Part shown: positions 1-8,321 of the stretch, piece after piece
How the letters are laid out: each line of letters starts with the position of its first letter
Numbering within the stretch: position 1 is the first letter of the stretch
Source: Teratosphaeria epicoccoides
Lineage: Eukaryota; Ascomycota; Dothideomycetes; Mycosphaerellales; Teratosphaeriaceae
Reading direction: 5' to 3'
NCBI GenBank assembly: GCA_021401465.1
Contig: JADDMT010000002.1
Location: forward strand, 62,001 to 126,000
Length of the DNA: 64,000 nt
Position numbers and translations under genes: made by a program
The notes under the pieces: generated by a model
Databases searched by the model: none
Told to the model about the DNA's origin: nothing
What the model saw: the letters and a program-made list of their open reading frames with translations, nothing else

Positions 1-1450
1 CTTGAAGTCCGGCTTCTCCTTCGGGAAGTGGAAGGGCCAGACGCCGCGGTACAAGTGTGAATAGCGCGCGGCGCGGGCGTTGCGCGTCACCATGATGATG
101 GGGCAGACGGGGCGATACTTTGAGATGAGACGAGCTGTGTTACCGGAGGTCGTCAGACAGAGGATCGCGCCGGCGTTCTGCTCGAGCGAGGCGGAGACGG
201 CAGCCATGGCGCAGGTCTCGGTGGTGGGAACGGGGCGAGGGGCGAGGCTGCGGAGCTCGTCGAAGGCGTTGACGTAGGGGATGGCGACTTCGGCGAGCAG
301 GCAAGTCTCGTGCATCATGCTGACGGCTTCCTTGGGGTAGTTGCCCTTGGCTGTCTCGCCGGACAACATGACGCAGTCGGAGCCGTCGAGGACGGCGTTG
401 CCAACGTCGGAGACCTCAGCCCGGGTAGGACGCGGGTTGTAGGTCATGGACTCCAGCATCTGCGTGGCGGTAATTACTGGCTTGCCGGCGATGTTGCACT
501 TGGTAATCATCATCTTTTGGGCGATGAAGACCTGCGCAGGCGGGATCTCAATACCCAAGTCACCACGAGCAACCATGACACCGTCGGTCACGGACAGAAT
601 CTCATCGAAGTTGTTGACACCCTGCTGGTTCTCGATCTTGGCAATGACCTGGATGTCCTTGCCCGCTTCACCCAACACCTCGCGGATGTGCAGGATGTCC
701 TCCTTGCGACGGATGAACGAAGCAAAGACCATGTCCACGTTGTTCTTGACACCAAACTGCAAATCCTTCTTGTCCTTCTCCGACAGGGCGGGGAGATCCA
801 CATCGGTGCCTGGGAGGTTGACGCCCTTCTTGGAGCTGATCTTGCCGTTGTTGATGGCCTTGCACTTCAACGTCTTGTCGTCAACCACCTCCAAGACCTC
901 AAAGGCCAAGACGCCATCGTCGACGTAGATCGTCCTGCCCTTCTCAATGACCTTGGTGATGTTCTTGTAGTCGACATACATGTTCTTGTTGTCGCTGGCC
1001 GTGGCATACTTGTCGTCGGTGGTGATGTTGAGCTCGCTGCCAGCGGAGATGGGGATGTCCTCGTCGCCGGGGGTGTTACCGGTGCGGATCTCGGGGCCCT
1101 TGGTGTCGAGGGCGATGGCGACGGGACGACCGACCTGCTCGACCTCGGCCTTGCGGGCGTTGTCAATAACGGATTGGTGGTAGTCGTAGGTGCCGTGAGA
1201 GAAGTTCATGCGGACGACGTTGAGGCCGGCGGTGCGCAGCATGTTGATCTTCTCCGCCGAGTTGGTCTTGGGACCTGCATTTCATTAGGATTGATTATTC
1301 TCATTAGCGGCAATTGGTTGAGGATGTACCAATGGTGCAGATGATGCTGGTGCGGCGGAAGGCCTTGGGCGGCTTGTACTCGGTGTTGAGGTTGGCCAGC
1401 CATTCCGCCCTGGTCTTGCCGTGGGTCTGGTGCGCCAAAGAGTCGGCCAT
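1..1450 (-). CDS. PYK1: Pyruvate kinase, 3' end cut by the window edge
   Basis: Catalyses phosphoenolpyruvate plus ADP to pyruvate plus ATP, the last step of glycolysis, in the cytosol. Read on the minus strand, exon 1 is 1450-1330 (starts MADSLAHQTHGKTRAEW), an intron of 55 nt lies at 1329-1275 (GTACAT...TGCAG, branch CTAAT), and exon 2 runs from 1274 off the left edge. The splice restores the family signature TIGPKTNSAEKI. Further on I read RMNFSHGTYDY, the KIENQQGV active-site strand containing the conserved lysine, the effector-side GDLGIEIP loop and MLESMTYNPRPTRAE. About 465 residues are present of a usual 520-530, so roughly the last 60 (end of the regulatory C domain) are missing. A GA/GT microsatellite starts just upstream of the ATG. 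Identity is certain. Confidence 0.97.
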
Positions 1451-1452
1451 GA

Positions 1453-1525
1453 TGCGCGCGAGAGAGAGAGAGCGAGTGTGTGTGTGTGTGCGTGTGTGTG
1501 TGCGTGTGTGTGTGTCTGTGGGTGG
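1453..1525. repeat. GA/GT dinucleotide microsatellite in the pyruvate kinase 5' leader
   Basis: A run of (GA)n followed by interrupted (GT)n on the plus strand begins three bases upstream of the pyruvate kinase start codon, so the transcript leader carries CA-rich then CT-rich sequence. Its length is likely to vary between strains (inference). Confidence 0.85.
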
Positions 1526-2265
1526 GAGTGGGAGTCGTGTCAGCAATCCTTCTCCTCTGCTTCCGCTGCGCACATGCACTTCTGTTGAACCCCCACCGTT
1601 CTTCGCCTGAAACGCACCTTCTGTTTTGGGCCGGACCGAGGCAGAGATCTATCAGTGTTGCTCCAAGGGAAGGACTTGTCACAGCTGGAGCACAGGAATA
1701 AGAGTCAAAAAGGACGGGTTGATCGTGACGGTGAATGAACATTTTCTCAGCCCGCGCCAACAATTCACATGCCCGCGCCGATCAGCAAGCAGCACAATGA
1801 CGACGGTCTCCGACATCTCCTCTACCCAATGATATCAGCCATGCGGGAGTCACCGCCTCACCAACCTCTCCTTGACTCTCATTTCATGCCAAGCACATGT
1901 GTTGTGCTCACATTTCTTGGCCTCCTCAGCCTTCCTTGTTCCGATGAGCCTCACCGTCAAACGCCTTGCAGCTTGCCCAGCCTGCGCTAGCCAGCTCCCC
2001 CGACCAAAGTGTAAATAATGTAAGTCATGTTGCGGGCATCATGCCTGCGTACATGTGATACTGCTCGTCCGTTGCAACACGTCCACGAACAAGCATAGCA
2101 GTCCTCTCCAGCTATCCACATCGCCATATTGTGTACAAGACAGCCAACACACCTCCAGAGCAGCCATACTCGGCATTTTCTAAGCCAGGCCAGCCGCATC
2201 AGTCCCAGCGCCTCCAGCAAACAACCCACCCAGCCCCTGCGCATCGAGGCGCCCCTCCACCCACC
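1526..2265. other. Divergent intergenic region between pyruvate kinase and mitofissin
   Basis: About 740 bp with no supported coding sequence. It must hold the promoters of both divergent genes. Apart from C-rich stretches close to the mitofissin start I see no clear element. Confidence 0.6.
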
Positions 2266-2631
2266 ATGGTCGTACGTCTCCGCCCGGTGAACCGCCATCC
2301 ACCCCAATTCTCCCTCTAACAGACATCCCAGCTCGGCCGCCTCGCCCACTTCACCTTCGACGCTGTCCTCCTCTCCGCCTTCCTCGCCGGCGTCAAACGC
2401 TCCACCGGCCTTACGTAAGCCCCCCCACCCCCCAAAATCAACCCCCACCATCTCCAGTGCGAAACATAGGATACTGATTAACAAACAAGCCCCAGTCTCA
2501 AATCCGAATCGCTCTCCGAATCTCCCAGCGTCAAAAAATGGGTAGAAAACTACCTGTGGGTTGGCGAGACTATTATGGATCAGAGTGTCGCGTTGATGAG
2601 CAGTAGCGGGTATTTTGAGCGGAGGAGATAG
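2266..2631 (+). CDS. ATG44: Mitofissin Atg44 (former DUF1748), 77 aa in three exons
   Basis: Atg44 is a small amphipathic protein of the mitochondrial intermembrane space that promotes membrane fission and is needed for mitophagy (known for yeast and fission yeast). Exons: 2266-2271 (only ATG GTC), 2323-2414 and 2496-2631; introns 2272-2322 (GTACGT...ACAG) and 2415-2495 (GTAAGC...CCAG). The spliced 77-residue product starts MVTSQLGRLAHFTFDAV and contains FLAGVKRSTGL, YLWVGE, DQSVAL and a C-terminal SGYFERRR, matching the family block by block, including LGKLTH-, FLAGVKR-, YLWFGE- and FERK-like segments of the yeast protein as I recall it. Length agrees with the roughly 73-residue yeast protein. 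The six-nucleotide coding first exon and short exons make it easy to miss. The 3' neighbour RPS11 is convergent. Confidence 0.9.
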
Positions 2632-3328
2632 ACAGGATAGGAAACGGAGAGGGAGGGTTGTGGATTGGTCTCGAGAGAGGAGAGTTCAGGATAGGGATGT
2701 GGCGGACAAAGAAGGACGAGGTCGATGTTATTGACATCCTGAGTATGGATGGGCATCGAGGGTCATGATTTGAGGACAATTGCGAGTCGAGGACATGCGC
2801 TGGGCTCCACGGTCGGCTCGTGCGGGAGTGGATGCTTGTGGACGATGTACTATGGGATGGGTTGCACGACGTTGAGAGCACATTTTTTGTATCTGAGACC
2901 ACCTTTGTTGTGGCAGCTCGCTTTACAGTCATATTCGGGCCCTTTGGCTCTCGCTCATCCCAAAAAGTCACGCACTACAGACGTCTTTCTCAGCTTGAAG
3001 CCTGCACCATGCACCACATCACTGGAAGACGTCCACATAGCGCATCCGTAGCTACCGATATTCTGAGATGTCACTTTCTGGCTCAATCAAGGAAGGACGC
3101 CATATGCATTCAGCTCAGCGACGCCAAAGGCTACAATACAGCAAGTCGTGGCTCTTTGCCTGACCAGCAGCCTCGTTCGATACATCAACGCCATGTAGTA
3201 TGCCCTTCTCGCGCATCTCGAACAAGACAGTAAATACTCATTTCCGAGCCATCACTGCTTGCCCCCCCCCGCCCCTTCATCGCATCGCATCGCATATCGC
3301 AGGCATCGGAACAGTCGAGATTGCTCGC
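2632..3328. other. Convergent intergenic region, no gene seen
   Basis: About 700 bp between the 3' ends of ATG44 and RPS11. The open frames here are short and unlike any family I know. A C9-G-C4 tract lies at 3262-3275, followed by a few CGCAT repeats. It should hold the two 3' UTRs. Confidence 0.6.
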
Positions 3329-3991
3329 TCAGAACTTGCTGAACTGCTTGACCGCCTTGCCGGTCCTTGGCAGCACGCGCAGGACGTTGAAGCGGACCTG
3401 CATTATATATTAGTATTCCTGCAAATACCCTCATCCCTTCGGTATTCTTGAACGTACAGTCTTGCTCAACGGCCGGCACTGGCCGACAGTCACCTGGTCA
3501 CCATCCTCGACACGGAACGCCGGGCTGACGTGTGCAGCCAAGTTCTTGTGCCTCTTCTCATAACGGTCGTACTTGGGGATATAGTGGAGATACTCGCGGC
3601 GAATGATGAGGGTACGGTGCATCTTGGTCGATACTACGGTACCGGTGAGGATACGGCCGCGGATTGAGACGAGACCAGTGAACGGGCACTTCTTGTCTGT
3701 ACGCGGAGTCGCACGTTAGCCCTTGTTCTCCCATCCTGCCCTTGCGATCTCTCAATCTCATGCATCTGTCCCACTTTCCATGTACAAGACCTGGTGACTG
3801 AGGGACACCATACCGATGTAAGAGCCCTCAATGGCGGTCTTGGGCGTCCTGAAGCCTAGACCGACGTCCTTGTACCATCTCCTGCCACCCTTTCCCTTCC
3901 TGGTGGTGTTGCTGGCGCGCTTGGCGTTTGTGAAGACGTGCGGCTGCTTTTGGAAAGCACGTTCACTCTGGACGGTCAACTCGGTCGCCAT
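3329..3991 (-). CDS. RPS11: 40S ribosomal protein S11 (uS17)
   Basis: Structural protein of the small ribosomal subunit that binds 18S rRNA. Three exons on the minus strand: 3991-3814, 3696-3458 and 3397-3329. Introns are 3813-3697 (GTATGG...ACAG) and 3457-3398 (GTACGT...TGCAG, with TAATAT upstream). The 161-residue product starts MATELTVQSERAFQKQ, continues WYKDVGLGFRTPKTAIEG, crosses the first splice at SYIDKKCPFTG, then reads TKMHRTLIIRREYLHY, HVSPAFRVEDGD, TVGQCRPLSKT and ends KAVKQFSKF. Length and every block match fungal uS17. The start lies 247 bp from the start of the divergent SPC7 gene, so the two share one compact promoter. Confidence 0.97.
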
Positions 3992-4238
3992 GATCGCTGA
4001 TGTGAGCCTTCAACAATCGTCGTGGTGGCTGTTGGGATGAGTAGAAATTAGGCGGGCAGCGCGAGTCGATTAGTGCCAAGCTTGCACATTCGAAAATGCA
4101 TTTCGTTAAGCCTGTCGGCAAGCGGGGTATCTATACTCCTAGCGGAGAGCCGCCGGCACGGACCGTTGTTTGCATGTAAACATTGCGTTTTGCGCTCGCG
4201 ATGTGTTGCATGACATTGCATTGCTACACATCGACACA
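3992..4238. promoter_or_regulatory. Compact bidirectional promoter of RPS11 and SPC7
   Basis: Only 247 bp separate the two divergent start codons. A ribosomal protein gene and a cell-cycle kinetochore gene therefore share all proximal control sequence. No canonical element is assigned; the role is inferred from position. Confidence 0.6.
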
Positions 4239-7200
4239 ATGGGTGACGCGCAAGATAAAGAGAACGTCGCACCTCAGACATCCAGTGATCCTCTGCAAAC
4301 GAAGTCATCTGCAACGAAAGCACGGAAAGGGAGGAGTAAGAGTATCGGTCCCGGCGACTTGAGCTCGGATGGAGTGAGGCAAGATGCAAAGCAAGACGCG
4401 AAGAACCGGCGCAAATCGACTTATGTGCCCGCCACCAAGTCCATCATCGGCGCGACGGATGAGGAGAAGGCGAAGCGGCAGGCCGAGCGACGCAAGACTC
4501 TGGCTAACAGACGCGTCTCCTTTGCGCCTGAGGCGACATTGCACACATGGGACGTGATCGAGTTCATGCGCGATCAGACAACGTCAACAGACTCAGACCA
4601 GACCAGAAGATCATCTCTTCGATCTGGTGGATCTCCTACCAAGAGATCGCGACTTGACGATGATGGAGAGCCGCCTTCCACCCCACCGGAGCAGGAGGAT
4701 GAACCAGATGAGTTGCCCGCCGAGCCGGAGCATCAGCGCGATGCGCATAAGAAGCAGCGCAGAAGGAGCTCAGGAATCCAACCAATGAACTTCAACAACC
4801 CGGGGGACTTTGGGTCCAGCAGTGGCATGAGCGGAAGCAGTGATGGAGAGGAAAGTGGAGAAGAGTCCGAGATTGATGAGGACGCGACTGGGACGGCAAT
4901 GAGCTTGGACACGGGTGAAGAGACCGCGCAGTCGTTGCAGAGCACTAGCAGTACCAGCTCGAGTGGACGCTTAGATGCTGCGCTTAGGCAGGCAGCATTG
5001 GCTGCTGGTACTAGGGGTATAGAATACGACGAGCACGGCGACGGCGATATGGATGTGTCTGAGACCATGGACATTGCTGGAAATGAAATCACCAACGCGT
5101 TCAAGCCTTGGGCTCAGCAGCGCGGGACCATGGAGCCACTGGGTTCCGCTTCGCTAGATCAAGAGAATGTCAATCCCTTCTCGCCTGCCTTCAAAGCACA
5201 GATGGCCTCAGGATTGGTGCAAAGACCATCGACAGTCCGTGAAGAAGACACTGGCGACTTGAGCATGGACGTTACCAAAGCTGTTGGTGGTATCATGAGA
5301 GCGCAGCAGGTGGCCCAAGCAACCCAGGACCGAGAAGACGAGTCATTGCTGAGCACTGGTGACGGCACAATGGAGCTCACCCAGCCAGTCGGCAAGATTC
5401 ATGGCCAACCGCAGGGTTCGCCGCTAAAGGCCGGACAGAAGCGGCGTCGTCAGTCCACGACAGAAACTGGGTCACCTGGAGCAGCGGCACCAGCTACACA
5501 ACCAAAAAGGAGACGATCATCGGTGGCGCGTCCTTCCATGGGCGACGAGACCATGGACATGGATTTGACCATGGCCGTAGGCGGTGGCATCCAGAAGCCA
5601 GCATCTCCAGCAAAGTCAACGAGGCCAGAACGAAGGAGGGTGTCTAGACGGCGCTCGTCTGGTGTTGTCTCAGAGCACAGTGATTCGACGGCTACCATGG
5701 ACTTCACTCAGGCCGTTGGCGGTGTCAGAAAGCCACCCCTTCCGACACAAGATACTGCGACTTCCTTCGACGAAAACGAGGAGCTGACCATGGAGCTTAC
5801 TACTGTGCTTGGTGGTATCAAGGCTGGAGAAAAGCCAGCTACTTTGCAGGAACAGCCGGCAGATCAGCGACCTGTCACTCCTCAAAATCCGTCATCGCCA
5901 GCCAAGGCAAATACCACTCCCAAAGACCAGGAGCGTTTTCTGGATGTCGGAAAGGAGGGCCCTCCGAAGCTGCTTACGCCGCTTTTTCAGAAAACCATCC
6001 ATCGCTCGGCAGAAAAGGCGGGTTCTGGAGAAAAGTCGGCTTCTGCAAGCAAGAGGCGCAAGACGTTGTCGCCTGCTGCTGTGTCGTGGACTGGTGCGGT
6101 CTTTGATGAGACTGCGAGCCCTGACGCTCAAGCGCAAGCGCAAGCGCAAGCAGAGGCCCAGAGGTTGCATGAACAGCAAGAGTACGAACAGAGTGTTGCC
6201 CCTGTCGCAGTGAGCGAGGCTGGCTCTCCTCGACATTTGCCATTGAAAGAGGTTGTCTCGTACCCAGTATTGCCGTCGGCGCAGTCACCTGGGTTGCATC
6301 CGTTATCGCCAGGCCGAAACACCCTGGCAAGAACGCCGCCCAGTCAGCTCATTGACCTTTCGCCTCGCCGCGCACTTCAACAACAGCTAGATGTGCACCT
6401 TCAAGAGCCGCAGCCATCGCCGATGGTGCAAAAGATGATGCGCAGTTCTCCGCTGAGGCAGGTGTCGACGCCTGCAGCTGCTTCACCAGAGCGACCGAGC
6501 AGCTCGCAAGACGTGCGTAAGCTTACAGACTCGATCAAGCTTATGAACACGCCACGCAAGGAGCCTTTGAAGACTGCCACGCCAAAGAAGGTACCGGCAC
6601 CTGCCTTCAGCCCGGTCACGTCGATGACCCCGAGAGGTCGGCCAACACCGAAAGCCCGTGTCGACCCAGCGTCATCACCAGCGAGACAGCTCAGTGATGA
6701 TTTGATCAAAATGCAGGCTTCCGGGAAGCCGGTCGAGAAGGTACAATTGCAAGCATTCCTCGAGCAAGCCAACATTCGTTTCATGGACATATCTGCGACA
6801 AAGCGCAGAATGACTGCGATGCCCACACCGTCTAAGACCCGCAATGACAACGGCGTGGAGGAGACAACGAGCATCGATCTAGGCAGCGCAGTCGTGGCCG
6901 CTGCTTGTTCTCAACCCGAGCACGACATGTTTCAGCACGCTTGTCATGAGTTGAAGCACTACATCTCCGAAGGCAAGAAAGTCATCAAGCAGCTTGAAGC
7001 CGAGACCTATCAAGAAACACCCCCTCTCATCGCTGCGTACATGAACGCTCCTGCGCTGAGAAAAGCTGAGCTCGATACGCAGATGCGTGACATGAAGACC
7101 GAGGCCCGCTCCAGGAGTAAAGAGATGTGGTACGCATGGCGCAGCCAATTGCTTGAAGATCTTATGAAGGCTTTGAGCGGGATCGGCAAAGGCATGATCA

Positions 7201-8321
7201 AGGACGACGATCTGCTTTCTCATGCTGAACGTGCTCTCGAGCAGGCGTTAGGGCCGCTGCAGCAGCGATTCGAGGAGCTGCAGGCGGAGGCTGAGAAATT
7301 ACAAGCCGCTGCCGCGGAGATGAGTGATGAGCAGAAGGAGGAGCTTGAGCAGGCTCGCGAGCAGCTTGTCCAGGTAGACGCTGACATTGAGGAGAAGCAG
7401 CGCGTTCTCGCTGAGCTCCAATCGCAGGCTCAAGAGCAGGAGTCTATCATCAACGATTTGCGGGACAACAAGTCAGAGTTCTCTGCAGCGATACAAGAAG
7501 CTGAGCGGGTGCGGGAGGCGTGTCGCGGTGTCTCTGTCAAGGAGATTGCTGAGCTGAAAGGTCAGTCGTCGATACCCCTATCATGTCCTCCGCAACCCAG
7601 GATTAACAATATTTCAGCATCTATCAAACAGTTCGAAGACATTCACAATTGGTCCGTCACCTCCCTCTCCGCCTCGGGCACACCGACCATGACCATGATC
7701 TACAAATCTCAACTCCAGCTCTTCTTCCATCCGGACGCTTTCCTCCAACCAGAAACCACCTCCTCAAAATCACCAATCCAAGCCCGGCCCAACAGCCCAA
7801 TCAGCCTGACTTACATCGCCCGAGACCATCGAACCCAGCAGCCGAAGGACCTCAACACGACTCTTCGATTCTTCCTCCAGCTCCTACGTGCCAGCTTGCA
7901 CGCGATACCGCAGTGCTCTACCACCGCGCGCGAACTTCTACATCTCGTAAGCGGAGGATGGGATACTGCATTGCAAGTCGCGGAGTCGGAGCGCCGGCTT
8001 AATCTGGAGTGTATTACAGAGTCAAGGATTGTGTCAGATGAGCGTTTGGCTATCGAGTGTAACGTTTTGCTGCACAAGGTGCGCACGAAGATCCGGATTG
8101 CTTTTGAGCTAGAGGCAAGAGTCGGTGGCGCCGGCGCTTTGGAGATGCACACGGAGTTTGGAGTCAAGGCTAGAGTCGTGTATGGAGAAAAATATGACGA
8201 GAAGAAGATGGCGGCGAGTTTGGGGAAGCAGTTTGGCAGGAGTTTTGAGGGCTGGGAGATGGGTGTCAGGGAGTTGAGGAGGCGATTGGCTGCGCAGGGT
8301 ACTAAGGGGCTTAGAAGGTAG
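4239..8321 (+). CDS. SPC7: Kinetochore scaffold Spc7/Spc105/KNL1
   Basis: KNL1-family proteins link the Mis12 and Ndc80 complexes at kinetochores, recruit the Bub1-Bub3 checkpoint module through phosphorylated MELT repeats and bind protein phosphatase 1. I start at ATG 4239 (MGDAQDKENVAP), since the frame upstream has no ATG. An RVSF phosphatase-1 motif lies at residues 92-95, followed by APEATLHTWDVIEF, a family signature. Six MELT-like repeats follow, near residues 277, 343, 378, 441, 487 and 518, with cores such as MDVTKAVGG, MELTQPVG, MDLTMAVGG and MDFTQAVGG. A basic linker with many SP/TP sites precedes the Spc7 C-terminal domain (from about residue 830) with a coiled coil. A 57-nt intron at 7561-7617 (GTCAGT...TTTCAG) keeps the frame open whether or not it is removed; removal joins AELK to ASIKQFEDIHNW. 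The spliced product is 1341 aa, normal for the family. Confidence 0.93.
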   Translation: MGDAQDKENVAPQTSSDPLQTKSSATKARKGRSKSIGPGDLSSDGVRQDAKQDAKNRRKSTYVPATKSIIGATDEEKAKRQAERRKTLANRRVSFAPEATLHTWDVIEFMRDQTTSTDSDQTRRSSLRSGGSPTKRSRLDDDGEPPSTPPEQEDEPDELPAEPEHQRDAHKKQRRRSSGIQPMNFNNPGDFGSSSGMSGSSDGEESGEESEIDEDATGTAMSLDTGEETAQSLQSTSSTSSSGRLDAALRQAALAAGTRGIEYDEHGDGDMDVSETMDIAGNEITNAFKPWAQQRGTMEPLGSASLDQENVNPFSPAFKAQMASGLVQRPSTVREEDTGDLSMDVTKAVGGIMRAQQVAQATQDREDESLLSTGDGTMELTQPVGKIHGQPQGSPLKAGQKRRRQSTTETGSPGAAAPATQPKRRRSSVARPSMGDETMDMDLTMAVGGGIQKPASPAKSTRPERRRVSRRRSSGVVSEHSDSTATMDFTQAVGGVRKPPLPTQDTATSFDENEELTMELTTVLGGIKAGEKPATLQEQPADQRPVTPQNPSSPAKANTTPKDQERFLDVGKEGPPKLLTPLFQKTIHRSAEKAGSGEKSASASKRRKTLSPAAVSWTGAVFDETASPDAQAQAQAQAEAQRLHEQQEYEQSVAPVAVSEAGSPRHLPLKEVVSYPVLPSAQSPGLHPLSPGRNTLARTPPSQLIDLSPRRALQQQLDVHLQEPQPSPMVQKMMRSSPLRQVSTPAAASPERPSSSQDVRKLTDSIKLMNTPRKEPLKTATPKKVPAPAFSPVTSMTPRGRPTPKARVDPASSPARQLSDDLIKMQASGKPVEKVQLQAFLEQANIRFMDISATKRRMTAMPTPSKTRNDNGVEETTSIDLGSAVVAAACSQPEHDMFQHACHELKHYISEGKKVIKQLEAETYQETPPLIAAYMNAPALRKAELDTQMRDMKTEARSRSKEMWYAWRSQLLEDLMKALSGIGKGMIKDDDLLSHAERALEQALGPLQQRFEELQAEAEKLQAAAAEMSDEQKEELEQAREQLVQVDADIEEKQRVLAELQSQAQEQESIINDLRDNKSEFSAAIQEAERVREACRGVSVKEIAELKGQSSIPLSCPPQPRINNISASIKQFEDIHNWSVTSLSASGTPTMTMIYKSQLQLFFHPDAFLQPETTSSKSPIQARPNSPISLTYIARDHRTQQPKDLNTTLRFFLQLLRASLHAIPQCSTTARELLHLVSGGWDTALQVAESERRLNLECITESRIVSDERLAIECNVLLHKVRTKIRIAFELEARVGGAGALEMHTEFGVKARVVYGEKYDEKKMAASLGKQFGRSFEGWEMGVRELRRRLAAQGTKGLRR
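6124..6165 (+). repeat. In-frame AGCGCA-type hexamer repeat in SPC7
   Basis: A short CAAGCG tandem encodes alternating Gln-Ala (QAQAQAQA) in the linker of Spc7 between the MELT array and the C-terminal domain. It is a likely site of length polymorphism. Confidence 0.75.

Noticed and set aside
310..1344. 344-codon open frame on the plus strand opposite pyruvate kinase
   Set aside because: It is the exact antisense of the pyruvate kinase coding sequence; the minus-strand product matches a known family over its whole length.
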